A stretch of DNA of 64,000 nt from Nonomuraea coxensis DSM 45129 (GTDB lineage: Bacteria > Actinomycetota > Actinomycetes > Streptosporangiales > Streptosporangiaceae), in contig NZ_CP068985.1 in the NCBI RefSeq assembly GCF_019397265.1, positions 4,072,501-4,136,500 of the forward strand, written 5' to 3'. Positions 24,632 through 33,443 of this stretch are shown here, one piece after another; the first letter of the stretch is position 1; each line of letters begins with the position of its first letter. The notes under the pieces are model-generated. The model was not told the origin of the DNA. It made no database searches and worked only from the letters and a program-made list of their open reading frames with translations. The position numbers and the translations under genes are program-made.

Positions 24632-25629
24632 CGGCTCTGGTTCCAGACGACGAGGGGCGGGGGGACGGCGTGCAGGATCTGCTTGACGACCTGCTCGGGG
24701 TCGACGCCGTCGGCGAGGGCGTCGAAGGTGAGCATGAGGCGGTGGGCCATGACGTCCACGGCGACGTCGCGCACGTCGTCGGGCAGCAGGTAGTCACGGC
24801 CGCGCAGCAGGGCCATGGCGCGGCCGGCGGCGACGAGGCCGAGGGTGGCGCGGGGGCTGACGCCGATCTCGATGGTGTCGGCGAGGTCGGCGAGGCCGTA
24901 CTCGGCGGGGGCGCGGGTGGACATGACCAGGCGGACGACGTAGTCGGCGACGAGCTGGTGGACCGAGACGTCCTCGGTGGCCCGCTGGAGGGCGAGGAGC
25001 TTGTCGGGTTCGAGCACCCGCTCGGGGACGGGCGGGGTGACGCTCATCCGCTGCAGGATCTCCAGCTCCTCGTGGGCGCTGGGGTGGGGGACGCGGACCC
25101 GGAACAGGAACCGGTCGCGCTGCACCTCGGGCAGCGGGTAGACGCCCTCGGACTCGATGGGGTTCTGGGTGGCTAGCACGATGAACGGCCTGGGCAGCGG
25201 GTGGGTGACGCCGGCCAGCGTGACCTGCCGCTCGGCCATGACCTCCAGCAGGGCGGACTGGACCTTGGCGGGGGCGCGGTTGATCTCGTCGGCGAGCAGG
25301 AAGTTGACGAACACCGGGCCGAGTTCGACGTCGAACTTCTCGTTCGACGGATGGAAGACGCGGGTGCCGATGATGTCGCTCGGCACGAGGTCGGGGGTGA
25401 ACTGGATCCGGGCGAACGTGCCGCCCACGACGGTGGCGAGGGTGGAGGCGGCGAGGGTCTTGGCGACGCCCGGCACTCCTTCCAGGAGGCAGTGGCCGCG
25501 CGCGAGCAGGGCCACGATGAGTCTTTCGACCATGTGCTCCTGTCCGACGATGACCCGCCGGACCTCGTCGAGGCTCTGACGCAGCAGGGCCGCGTCGGAT
25601 CCGCCTGGCAACTCTTCGGCGACGCTCAT
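24628..25629 (-). CDS. MoxR family AAA+ ATPase
   Basis: A 333-residue chaperone-like ATPase. Walker A is GVPGVAKT, Walker B LLADEINRAP, sensor 1 ATQNPIE, and the arginine-finger region EVQRDRFLFRV; a C-terminal lid follows. MoxR proteins help assemble or activate complexes, often inserting cofactors or metals, with VWA partners. ATG 25629 begins the conserved part. It is first in the operon with the DUF58, VWA and methyltransferase genes and is divergent from the kinase-like gene at 25685. Confidence 0.92.
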   Translation of the reverse strand: MSVAEELPGGSDAALLRQSLDEVRRVIVGQEHMVERLIVALLARGHCLLEGVPGVAKTLAASTLATVVGGTFARIQFTPDLVPSDIIGTRVFHPSNEKFDVELGPVFVNFLLADEINRAPAKVQSALLEVMAERQVTLAGVTHPLPRPFIVLATQNPIESEGVYPLPEVQRDRFLFRVRVPHPSAHEELEILQRMSVTPPVPERVLEPDKLLALQRATEDVSVHQLVADYVVRLVMSTRAPAEYGLADLADTIEIGVSPRATLGLVAAGRAMALLRGRDYLLPDDVRDVAVDVMAHRLMLTFDALADGVDPEQVVKQILHAVPPPLVVWNQSR

Positions 25630-25684
25630 GACGCCATTCCACCAAACGCGCCGCAAACGTGCACGACGCCACGTCTGTGCTTTC

Positions 25685-26455
25685 ATGGCAAACGTGGCAA
25701 GTCCGCTGCAGTACGGTGATCCGCCCCGGCTGGGGCCGTTCGTGGTGCAGGCGCGCCTGCACCAGGCGCCGGCCGGTTTCGTGTACCTGGGCCAGGCGTC
25801 CGACGGGCGCGCGGTGTCGCTGGCCGTGCTGACGAGAGGCGCCGCGTTCGACGCCGCGGCGCGCGAGCGGTTCATCACCGCGATCAGGGGCGCGGGGGGC
25901 GAGCGCGCGGGCCGGCGTCCCTGGTTCGGGCGGACGGGGCGGCAGCGGACGGCCGTGCTGGACGGGGCGCCCGAGGTGCTGGACAGCCGGCTGGGCAGCG
26001 CGCCGTGGGTGGCGGTGCCGTACGTGCCGGGGCGGCCGGGCGCGGAGTGGTTCCTGGAGCCGGTGATGGTGGGCGGGACGCTCATCGGGCATGCGCACGG
26101 GCCGGACTTCGTGCCGTACTGGCTGACCGACCGCGCGCCCGCGCTGCCGGGGCCGGTGACGCGGCGGAGGCCGCTGACCGAGACGCGGCGGCGGGTGCTG
26201 ATGGCGGCGCTGGCGCTGGCGCTGCTGCTGGCCCTGGTGACGGCGATCCTGCTGCTGCTGGTGCTCGGGCGCAGCGACAGCGAGCCGCAGCCGCGGCAGC
26301 TGCCGCCGACGGTGTTCGTGCCGACCGCGCCGCCCACGCCGGAGTCGTCCGAGCCGCGGCCGTCGCCGTCGCTGTCGCCGTCGCCGACGGAGAGCGGCCC
26401 GCTCACGCCGGGCAGGTCGCCGGGGGACGACAGCGGCGAGGAGTCGCCGCTTTAG
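25685..26455 (+). CDS. Membrane protein with a degenerate kinase N-lobe-like domain
   Basis: A 256-residue protein. Residues 8-60 (YGDPPRLGPFVVQARLHQAP, then GFVYLGQASDGRAVSLAVL) follow the order of an actinobacterial Ser/Thr-kinase N-lobe, but the P-loop glycines and the VAVK lysine are missing and no C-lobe exists. One transmembrane helix lies at about 178-200, followed by a Pro/Ser/Thr-rich extracellular tail, as in PknB-type layouts. It may be a pseudokinase sensor or an adaptor. It is divergent from moxR. Confidence 0.62.
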   Translation: MANVASPLQYGDPPRLGPFVVQARLHQAPAGFVYLGQASDGRAVSLAVLTRGAAFDAAARERFITAIRGAGGERAGRRPWFGRTGRQRTAVLDGAPEVLDSRLGSAPWVAVPYVPGRPGAEWFLEPVMVGGTLIGHAHGPDFVPYWLTDRAPALPGPVTRRRPLTETRRRVLMAALALALLLALVTAILLLLVLGRSDSEPQPRQLPPTVFVPTAPPTPESSEPRPSPSLSPSPTESGPLTPGRSPGDDSGEESPL

Positions 26456-26459
26456 TCGT

Positions 26460-26490
26460 TTGACCCTCACGTGACGTGAGGTCCTAGCGT
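26460..26490 (+). promoter_or_regulatory. MerR-type promoter with 19-bp spacer and central palindrome
   Basis: TTGACC (26460-26465) and TAGCGT (26485-26490) are 19 bases apart, too long for unaided sigma-70 and characteristic of promoters twisted open by MerR regulators. The spacer holds a 7-3-7 palindrome CCTCACG-TGA-CGTGAGG (26465-26481). The -10 box ends 7 bases before the ATG of the next gene, implying a leaderless mRNA. No MerR gene is in the window. Confidence 0.78.
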
Positions 26491-26497
26491 CCCCGTC

Positions 26498-27358
26498 ATG
26501 GAATTCATCGTGCACGACACCTTGACGGCGATGGCAGCCCTGCTGCGGCGGCCCCTGGACGAGCGGCCGGCCGCGGTGGCGGAGATGCTCGGGCCGATGC
26601 GCTCGGCCATCCCGATGCCGGGCGACATCGTGGACATCCACCACCAGTCGGGCGGCTTCCGGGTGGACGCCGACGACCCGCGCTACCTGCCCGCCGTCGA
26701 GCGGATGATCGAGGCCGACGTGCTCGGCCAGGTGCGGCGGGAGCTGGAGCGCGCCTCCGAGCGGCTGAGCGGGGCCGCGCAGGCCGAGTCGTTGCAGGTC
26801 ATGTTCGTGCTCGGCAACCCCGACGACGAGAACCTGATGGGACGCTCGGGCGGCTACTACGGCATGGGCGGCTCGCCCGGCTGGCTGTTCCTGCTGGCCT
26901 GGCCCGGCGAGGAGGTGATCGGGCGGATCGCGCACTGCGCGGTGCACGAGTTCCACCACAACGTGCGCTTCACGAACGTGGAGTGGAACCCGGTCACGGT
27001 GACCGTGGGGGAGCACGTGGTCGCCGAGGGGCTGGCCGAGGCGTTCGTGCGGGAGCTGTCCGGGCCGGAGGCGATGGGGCCGTGGTCGGCGATGGTGACG
27101 GGGGAGGAGTTCGACCGGGCGTACGAGCTGATCATGAAGGACTTCGATCTGGAGGGGATGCGGCACACGCCGGCGTACGTGCTGGGCGACGGCGCGATGC
27201 GGGCCTTCGGCCAGGAGCCGCGCGGCATTCCGGACATGGCCGGGTACGCGGTGGGGCTGGCGCTGGTGGACCGCGCGCTGGAGGCCACGGGGCTGACGGC
27301 CACCGAGGCGACCCTGCTGCCCGCCGCCGAGCTGATGCGGCGCGGCGGCGTGCGCTGA
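26498..27358 (+). CDS. DUF2268 putative zinc-dependent protease
   Basis: A 286-residue protein with a gluzincin-like HEFHH motif at residues 150-154 and a downstream Glu (EGLAEAFVREL), the features of DUF2268 (YjaZ-like) predicted Zn proteases. No signal peptide or helix is evident, so it is probably cytoplasmic. The gene is alone under a MerR-type promoter, which suggests induction by a small molecule, metal or oxidant. In some actinomycetes this domain is encoded with or fused to a MerR HTH; here it is separate. Confidence 0.82.
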   Translation: MEFIVHDTLTAMAALLRRPLDERPAAVAEMLGPMRSAIPMPGDIVDIHHQSGGFRVDADDPRYLPAVERMIEADVLGQVRRELERASERLSGAAQAESLQVMFVLGNPDDENLMGRSGGYYGMGGSPGWLFLLAWPGEEVIGRIAHCAVHEFHHNVRFTNVEWNPVTVTVGEHVVAEGLAEAFVRELSGPEAMGPWSAMVTGEEFDRAYELIMKDFDLEGMRHTPAYVLGDGAMRAFGQEPRGIPDMAGYAVGLALVDRALEATGLTATEATLLPAAELMRRGGVR

Positions 27359-27528
27359 CGGGCGTTCACCGGGTCCCCGGCACATCGGCGATTAATTGTC
27401 GAGATAAATTCGCCGAGGGTGGAATGCGCTTTTAGAGAAATGCGCCGCCAGCGAAAAGTCTCCGTCATTCGGGAAGTGCGGGACTAGCGTTTTCCGCAGC
27501 GATCAACCGCACCAGGAAGGCGACCCTC

Positions 27529-28092
27529 ATGACGGAGACCAAGCACGCGGCCTGGCCGGATCAGCTCGGCCAGCGGCTGCTCAAGGAGCGCATCGTCGTT
27601 CTCGGCCAGGAGGTCGACGACGAGATTTGCAACCGGCTGTGCGGGGAGCTCCTTCTGCTGGCAGCCGAGGACCCCAAACGCGACATCACCCTTTACATCA
27701 ATTCCCCGGGCGGTTCGGTGCAGGCCGGGCTGGCGCTCTACGACATGATGCAGTTCATTCCGTGCGACGTGGCGACGGTCGCGATGGGATTCGCCGCGTC
27801 GATGGGACAGGTGATCCTGTCGGCGGGCGCGAAGGGCAAGCGCTACGCGATGCCCAACGCCCGCGTCGTCATGCACCAGCCGCTCGGGGGCATCGGCGGC
27901 TCGGCCAGCGACATCCAGATCCAGGCCGAGAACATGCTCTACACCAAGCGGCGGATGGCCGAGATCATCGCGCGGCACACCGGCCAGCCGCTGGAGCGCA
28001 TCCAGGCCGACTCCGACCGTGACCGGTGGTTCACCGCCCAGGAGGCCCTGGAGTACGGCTTCGTCGACCACATCGCCGAAGGGATGAACTGA
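27529..28092 (+). CDS. clpP: ATP-dependent Clp protease proteolytic subunit
   Basis: A 187-residue serine peptidase. The catalytic Ser91 lies in GFAASMGQVIL, His116 in MHQPLGG, and an Asp is in the SDRDRWF segment, so the triad looks intact. It ends 1 base before the start of a second clpP. Such a paired, distant set of clpP genes resembles Streptomyces clpP3-clpP4, which partly replaces ClpP1P2 and is activated by PopR. No popR homologue is adjacent. The N-terminal cap differs from ClpP1, so this is the accessory complex. Confidence 0.93.
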   Translation: MTETKHAAWPDQLGQRLLKERIVVLGQEVDDEICNRLCGELLLLAAEDPKRDITLYINSPGGSVQAGLALYDMMQFIPCDVATVAMGFAASMGQVILSAGAKGKRYAMPNARVVMHQPLGGIGGSASDIQIQAENMLYTKRRMAEIIARHTGQPLERIQADSDRDRWFTAQEALEYGFVDHIAEGMN

Positions 28093-28093
28093 G

Positions 28094-28711
28094 ATGAGCG
28101 GGCGTTACGTGCTGCCGTCCTTCACCGAGCGCACCTCCTACGGCATCAAGGAGCTCAACCCCTACAACAAGCTGTTCGAGGACCGGGTGGTCTTCCTGGG
28201 GGCGCCGATCGACGACACGGTCGCCAACGACGTGATGGCGCAGCTGCTGACGCTGGAGTCCATCGATCCCGACCAGGACATCAGCCTCTACATCAACTCG
28301 CCGGGCGGGTCGTTCACGGCGATGACCGCCATCTACGACACGATGCAGTTCGTCCGGCCGGAGATCCACACCGTCTGCATCGGCGAGGCGGCCTCGGCGG
28401 CGGCCGTGCTGCTGGCGGCCGGCGCGCCGGGCAAGCGGGCCGCGCTGCCCCACGCGCGGGTGCTGCTGCACGAGCCGCACACCGAGGGCGGGCGCGGTCA
28501 GGGCAGCGACCTGGAGATCCACGCCAGGGAGATCCTGCGGATGCGCGACCAGCAGGAGGAGATCCTGGCCCGGCACACGGGGCGGACGACGCTGGAGATC
28601 CGCAAGGACATCGAGCGCGACCGGATCTTCACGGCCGAGCAGGCGCGGACGTACCGGCTGGTGGACGACATCTACGCCTCCAGGAAACGGACCCTCGTCC
28701 CCACCCGCTAG
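28094..28711 (+). CDS. clpP: ATP-dependent Clp protease proteolytic subunit (second)
   Basis: A 205-residue ClpP. Ser101 lies in GEAASAAAVLLAAG, His126 in LLHEPH, and an Asp in KDIERDRIF. The NPYNKLFEDRVVFLG N-terminus is typical of the ClpP4/ClpP2-like partner in heteromeric actinobacterial ClpP complexes. It probably forms mixed 14-mers with the product of the gene just upstream and is fed by ClpX or ClpC. Both are surely co-transcribed. Confidence 0.93.
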   Translation: MSGRYVLPSFTERTSYGIKELNPYNKLFEDRVVFLGAPIDDTVANDVMAQLLTLESIDPDQDISLYINSPGGSFTAMTAIYDTMQFVRPEIHTVCIGEAASAAAVLLAAGAPGKRAALPHARVLLHEPHTEGGRGQGSDLEIHAREILRMRDQQEEILARHTGRTTLEIRKDIERDRIFTAEQARTYRLVDDIYASRKRTLVPTR

Positions 28712-28777
28712 CCCACTTCCGTCTCCTCAGGGCGGCGTGCCTCCCTCACGGCGCGCCGCCTTCTCCGTGCCGCGCCG

Positions 28778-28999
28778 GTGGATTTCGTCAGTGAACATGG
28801 GTCCATGCAGGATGGCGTCGAACTCGACGAGCCGGACCGTGCCATGGCCGCCGCGCTCCAGCTCCACGGCCGGGCCCCCTGGAGCCTCGTCGCGCGGCTC
28901 GTGGGCGCGAGCGAGTCCACCGCCGAACGGCGCGTGGAGTCGCTGGTGCGCCGCGGCTGCCCGCGCTTCCGCACCCTCACCGAGCCCGAGGTGCGATGA
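28778..28999 (+). pseudogene. Truncated Lrp/AsnC regulator
   Basis: Only the N-terminal HTH remains (LDEPDRAMAAALQLHGRAPW, then SLVARLVGASESTAERRVESLVRRG). The AsnC effector domain is gone and the frame ends after a dozen unrelated residues. The stop overlaps the start of the broken transporter next door (ATGA). It could still make a 70-residue DNA-binding peptide, but more likely it is decay by internal deletion. Confidence 0.62.
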
Positions 29000-29952
29000 G
29001 CGCCGCCACCGCCGCCGCGCCGGCCACCCGGCTGACCCCCGCGTAGGGCTTCTCGGCCGGCGGCGAGTTCGGCACCTCCTCGGCGTTCCTCGTCGAGTCG
29101 GCGGCGCGCGGCCGGCGCGCCTTCGCCGGCTCCTGGCAGCAGGTGTCGGTCGGCGGCGGCGTGCTCATCGCCTCCGCGCTCGGCTTCGTGCTCACCTCCA
29201 GCCTCGACGAGGCGGCGCTGCACGGCTGGGGCTGGCGGGTCGCCTTCGGTCTCGGCGGGCTGCTCGGCCTGGTCGGGCTCTGGCTGCGGGTGTCGGTGCC
29301 CGAGACGGAGGCGTTCACCGAGGCCGCCTCCTCCGGCCGCACCCGGGCCGACCCGCTGCGGACGATGCTCCGCGACCACCCGCGCGCCGCGCTGCGCGTG
29401 GCCGGGGTGACCGTCGCGGGGACGCTGATCTACTACGTGTGGATCAGCTACATGCCGACCTACGCCCACGTCGCCACCGGCATCCCGCTCAGCCGGGCGC
29501 TGCTCGCCAACACCATCGCGGTGGTGATCTTCCTGGTGCTGCTGCCGTTCGGCGGGCTGCTGTCGGACCGGATCGGGCGCAAGCCGACGATGCTGGCCTT
29601 CGCGCTCGGGTTCCTGGTGCTGGCCTGGCCGGCGTTCCAGTTCCTGGACGGCGGGTTCGGCTCGCTGCTCGCCATCCAGATCGTCGGCATGGTGCTCATC
29701 GTGGGCTACTCGGCCAACTGCGCGGCGATCATGGCCGAGCAGTTCCCCGCCGAGGTGCGCACCACCGGGATCGGGCTGCCGTACGCGCTGTCCGTGGCGG
29801 TCTTCGGCGGCACCGACCCGTACGTCATCACCTGGCTGGCCTCCAACGGCCACCGCGACCAGGTCTGGATGTACGTGGCCGCCGCCGCCGCGCTCGTCGG
29901 CGTGGCCGTCTATGCCACGATGCCGGAGACCAAGGGCAAGGAGCTGACCTGA
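28996..29952 (+). pseudogene. MHS-family MFS transporter with deleted N-terminal segment
   Basis: From ATG 28996 the frame reads about 16 residues (MSAATAAAPATRLTPA), then stop TAG at 29044. Immediately in frame follows GFSAGGEFGTSSAFLVE, the mid-protein motif of metabolite:H+ symporters (proline/betaine type), continuing intact to PETKGKELT. About 100 residues, the first three or four helices, are therefore missing at the TAG. A 269-residue frame from ATG 29143 could be translated but would not give a full transporter. Confidence 0.72.
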
Positions 29953-30007
29953 GCGAGCACGTGCCGGCGACCGGGTCGGCGGCGACGAGCGGGCCGAGGG
30001 GTTCGCC

Positions 30008-30274
30008 GTGGCCGGGCGGCTGGAGCCGTTCGACGCGTTCGAGCCCGCCGCCTATCTTCCGGAGGCCCCGGAGCGGGTACGTGAAGAGGCGACGGACCGT
30101 CTGACGGCATGGCTGCGCACGCAGCCGAAGGACCGCAGCGGCATCTGGCGCGACATCGCCGTCCGCCACCGCCCCGTCGAGGTTCACGACCACTACCGTG
30201 CCGTCCTGGCCGACGAGGAGGCCGGACGTGCGCCGAAGGGCGAGGAGCACCTCGCCGCGCTGGAGGACGCCTGA
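30008..30274 (+). pseudogene. C-terminal remnant of a ketopantoate reductase-like protein
   Basis: An 88-residue frame resembling the end of the ApbA/PanE C-terminal domain: VEPFD-like EPFDAFEPAAYLPEA, then KDRSGIWRDIAVRHRPVEV. The NADP-binding domain is absent upstream. It lies between the broken transporter and an intact M20 peptidase, whose ATG overlaps its stop. Probably part of a former catabolic operon. The family call rests on the short conserved IWRDIAVR segment. Confidence 0.5.
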
Positions 30275-31503
30275 TGACCACGCAGAACGAGGCGGCGAAC
30301 GAGGCGAGCGACGAGGAGGGCGTCGCGGTGAGGCTGCGCGACTGGATCGGCGGGCATCGCGAGGAACTGCTCGCCGACCTGGCCGCGTACGTGTCGCTGG
30401 AGACGCCCAGCAACGACAAGGCGCTGCTGGACGCGGGCCTGCACTGGCTCGACGGCTGGCTGGAGGCCAGGATCGGGCCGCCGGCGGCCACCTTCAGGAT
30501 GGACGGCGGCGCGCACGGCGGGGCCGGCGGGCGCGGCGAGCCCGCCGTGTACGGCGACGCCCGCGTCAACGACTACCCGGGCCGCGGCGAGGCGCCGGTG
30601 CTGCTGCTGGCCCACTACGACACGGTCTGGCCCGCCGGGACGCTGGCCGGCTGGCCGTTCACCGTGGACGGCGACCTCGCCACGGGCCCCGGCGCGTTCG
30701 ACATGAAGGCGGGCCTGGTCCAGCTCGTGTGGGCGCTGCGCGCGCTGGACGCCGCCTGCCTGCCGCGCCCGCCGGTGCGGCTGCTGCTCAACGGCGACGA
30801 GGAGATCGGCAGCCCCCTGTCGCGCCCGCTCATCGAGGAGTCCGCCAGGAGCGCCGCCGCGGTGCTCGTCTTCGAGGCGAGCGCGGACGGCATGCTGAAG
30901 ACGGCGCGCAAGGGCGTCGGCATCTTCCACCTGTCCATCACCGGCGTCGAGGCGCACGCCGGGCTCGAACCCGACAAGGGCGCCAGCGCCATCGACGAGC
31001 TGGCCAGGGCCGTGCGCCACCTGCACGACCTCGCCGACCCGGACGCCGGCACCACGCTCAACGTCGGCGTCGTGTCGGGCGGCACCGGCTCCAACGTGGT
31101 CGCCGGGGCGGCCCACGCGGAGGTGGACGTCCGGGTGGCCAGCCAGGCGGAGGCCGGCCGGATCGGGGCGGCGCTCGCCACGCTTCGGCCCCACGACGGG
31201 CGGGCCTCGTTCGAGGTGCGGGGCGGCTGGAACCGGCCGGTGATGGAGCGCGGCCCCGGCACCGCCCGGCTGTTCGCCCTGGCCCGCGAGGTGGCCGCCG
31301 AAATGGGGGTGGAGCTGCGGGAGTGCGCGGTCGGCGGGGCCAGCGACGGCAACTTCGCCGCCGCGCTCGGCGTGCCCGTCCTGGACGGCCTCGGCGCGGT
31401 CGGCGAGGGCGCGCACGCCCGTCACGAGTACGTGAGCGTCGCCGGAATGCTGGAACGGTCCGCGCTGACCGCGGGCCTGCTCCACGCCCTGGCCGTGCGC
31501 TGA
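30274..31503 (+). CDS. M20 family metallopeptidase (glutamate carboxypeptidase-like)
   Basis: A 409-residue di-zinc amidohydrolase/peptidase related to CPG2 and ArgE/DapE. Zinc ligands and the catalytic Glu lie in LLLAHYDTVWP, GAFDMKAGL, LNGDEEIGS and the late ARHEYV. The dimerisation lid occupies about residues 215-325. It acts on a C-terminal Glu-type amide or a related small substrate. ATG 30274 overlaps the preceding remnant's stop, a sign of a former operon with the AsnC, transporter and reductase genes. A terminator follows. Confidence 0.88.
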   Translation: MTTQNEAANEASDEEGVAVRLRDWIGGHREELLADLAAYVSLETPSNDKALLDAGLHWLDGWLEARIGPPAATFRMDGGAHGGAGGRGEPAVYGDARVNDYPGRGEAPVLLLAHYDTVWPAGTLAGWPFTVDGDLATGPGAFDMKAGLVQLVWALRALDAACLPRPPVRLLLNGDEEIGSPLSRPLIEESARSAAAVLVFEASADGMLKTARKGVGIFHLSITGVEAHAGLEPDKGASAIDELARAVRHLHDLADPDAGTTLNVGVVSGGTGSNVVAGAAHAEVDVRVASQAEAGRIGAALATLRPHDGRASFEVRGGWNRPVMERGPGTARLFALAREVAAEMGVELRECAVGGASDGNFAAALGVPVLDGLGAVGEGAHARHEYVSVAGMLERSALTAGLLHALAVR

Positions 31504-31507
31504 TCCG

Positions 31508-31534
31508 CGGAGGGGCCCCGTCCGGGCCCCTCCG
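31508..31534 (+). terminator. Terminator-like hairpin after the M20 peptidase
   Basis: CGGAGGGGCCC (31508-31518), loop CGTCC, GGGCCCCTCCG (31524-31534): a perfect 11-bp stem 4 bases beyond the stop codon. No T run follows, as is common for actinomycete terminators. Confidence 0.7.
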
Positions 31535-31598
31535 CCACCTGCTGAAGGGGCGCTTGTACACTCTTGGGGTTTCTCGGGGGAAATCGGGGGAGTGGCGC

Positions 31599-32363
31599 GT
31601 GCCGCTGGAGCAGGTCCTGGTGTTGCTCGCCGCGGCGGCGGGCGCCGGCTGGATCGACGCCGTCGTGGGCGGGGGCGGGCTGGTGCAGCTGCCCGCCATC
31701 ATGATCACGGGACTGCCGCCCGTGGAGGCGATGGCGACCAACAAGCTGTCGTCGGTGTTCGGCACCGCCTCGGCGGCCGTCGCCTACACCCGCTCGGCCA
31801 AGCTCGACCGCCGGGTGGCGCTGCCGGGGGCCGGGCTGGCGGTGCTGAGCGCGGGCCTCGGGGCCTGGGCCGCCGCCGCGATCTCCACCGAGGTGCTGCG
31901 CCCGGCCGTGATGGTGGTGCTGCTCGGCGTGGCGGCGTTCGTGACGCTGCGGCCCTCGCTCGGCGCCCTTCCGCAGCCGCGGCTGCGGACCGGCCGGCGG
32001 GTCGTGACCGCCGTCGTGGTGGCCGGCGTGGTGATCGCCTTCTACGACGGGATCATGGGGCCGGGCACGGGAACGTTCCTCATCATCGCCTTCACCACCA
32101 TCCTCGGGCTCGACTTCGTCTCCGCCTCGGCCTCCGCGAAGATCATCAACGTCGGGACGAACGTCGGCGCGCTGCTCGTCTTCGGCGCGCAGGGGCACGT
32201 GCAGTGGGCGCTCGGGCTCGGCATGGCGGTGTGCAACATCGCCGGCGCCCAGCTCGGCGCGCGGATGGCGATCAGACGCGGCGCGGCCTTCGTCCGGATC
32301 GTGCTGCTGTGCGTGGTGGTCGCGATGGTGGCGAGGCTGGGCTGGCAGCAGTTCGCCGGCTGA
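31599..32363 (+). CDS. TSUP/TauE/SafE family sulfite exporter-like permease
   Basis: A 254-residue membrane protein with about eight helices in two similar halves. The repeats GAGWIDAVVGGGGLVQLPA and FYDGIMGPGTGTFLII, with ATNKLSSVFGT and ASAKIINVGTN, are diagnostic of TSUP anion exporters. Substrates in the family are sulfite, sulfoacetate and other organic sulfur anions. GTG 31599 has GGGGGAG about 7 bases upstream. The gene seems monocistronic. Confidence 0.88.
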   Translation: MPLEQVLVLLAAAAGAGWIDAVVGGGGLVQLPAIMITGLPPVEAMATNKLSSVFGTASAAVAYTRSAKLDRRVALPGAGLAVLSAGLGAWAAAAISTEVLRPAVMVVLLGVAAFVTLRPSLGALPQPRLRTGRRVVTAVVVAGVVIAFYDGIMGPGTGTFLIIAFTTILGLDFVSASASAKIINVGTNVGALLVFGAQGHVQWALGLGMAVCNIAGAQLGARMAIRRGAAFVRIVLLCVVVAMVARLGWQQFAG

Positions 32364-32420
32364 CACCCCGGCCCGCCGTACTTTCCCCATGAACGCCGCG
32401 AAAGGCGGCAATACAATGGA

Positions 32421-33395
32421 ATGGTGCGTGCCAGCCGGTTGCTCTCGCTGCTCCTGCTCCTGCAGACGCGGGGCCGCATGACCGCGCCCGAGCTGGCCGC
32501 CGAGCTGGAGGTGTCCGTCCGCACCGTCTACCGCGACGTCGAGGCGCTGTCGGCGGCGGGCGTGCCCGTCTACGCCGACCGCGGGCCCGCTGGCGGCTAC
32601 CAGCTCCTCGACGGCTACCGCACCCGGCTCAACGGCCTGACCGCCGAGGAGGCGTCCTCGCTGTTCCTGGCCGGGCTGCCGGGACCGGCCGCCGAGCTGG
32701 GGCTGGCCGACGTCGTCGCCACCGCCGAGCTGAAACTCCTGGCCGCGCTGCCGCCCGAGCCGCGCTCCCACGCCGCGCGCATGCGCGAGCGGTTCCTGCT
32801 GGACGTGCCGAGCTGGTACCGCTCCGGCGACGACGTGCCGTACCTCGGCGAGGTCGCCGAGGCCGTGTGGGACCAGCGGCCGATCCACATCACCTACCGG
32901 CGGTGGGGTCAGAAGGAGGTCGACCGGGTGGTCCACCCCTACGGGCTGGTGCTCAAGGGCGGCTCCTGGTACCTCGTGGCCGCGCCGCCCGGCGGCTCGC
33001 CCCGCACCTACCGGGTCGCGCGGGTGCTGACGCTGGAGACGCTGCCCGGCCACTTCCAGCCGCCCGAGGGCTTCGAGCTGGCCACGTTCTGGGCCGGCTA
33101 CGCCAAGGAGTTCCGCGAGCGGATGTACACCGCCGAGTGCGTCGTCAAGCTCGCGCCCGGCCGGGGGGAACTGCTGGCGTACACGCTGGGCCGCGACGTC
33201 GTCGAGGCCGCGCTCGCCGCCGCCGGCGAGCCCGACCCCGAGGGCTGGCTCACGCTCACCCTGCCGGTCGAGTCGATCACGCACGCACGCTGGCTGCTGC
33301 TGCGCATGGGCGCCGACGTCGAGGTGCTGGAGCCGCCCGAGCTGCGGGCCCTCATGCGCGAGGCCGTCGCCGAGCTGCACAAGCTCTACGGCTGA
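32421..33395 (+). CDS. WYL-domain transcriptional regulator (YafY type)
   Basis: A 324-residue regulator. The N-terminal HTH_11 (residues 5-60, MTAPELAAELEVSVRTVYRD) is followed by a WYL ligand-binding domain (about 140-215, VVHPYGLVLKGGSWYLVAA) and a C-terminal WCX domain. WYL proteins sense nucleic-acid or small-molecule ligands and often control defence or stress genes. A TACAAT box (32412-32417) sits 3 bases before the ATG, so translation may start at GTG 32424 on a leaderless mRNA. The target is unknown. Confidence 0.88.
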   Translation: MVRASRLLSLLLLLQTRGRMTAPELAAELEVSVRTVYRDVEALSAAGVPVYADRGPAGGYQLLDGYRTRLNGLTAEEASSLFLAGLPGPAAELGLADVVATAELKLLAALPPEPRSHAARMRERFLLDVPSWYRSGDDVPYLGEVAEAVWDQRPIHITYRRWGQKEVDRVVHPYGLVLKGGSWYLVAAPPGGSPRTYRVARVLTLETLPGHFQPPEGFELATFWAGYAKEFRERMYTAECVVKLAPGRGELLAYTLGRDVVEAALAAAGEPDPEGWLTLTLPVESITHARWLLLRMGADVEVLEPPELRALMREAVAELHKLYG

Positions 33396-33443
33396 CGGCG
33401 CCCCGGGGAAAACGGCGGCGCGCGGCGCCCCGGCTCTGTCACG

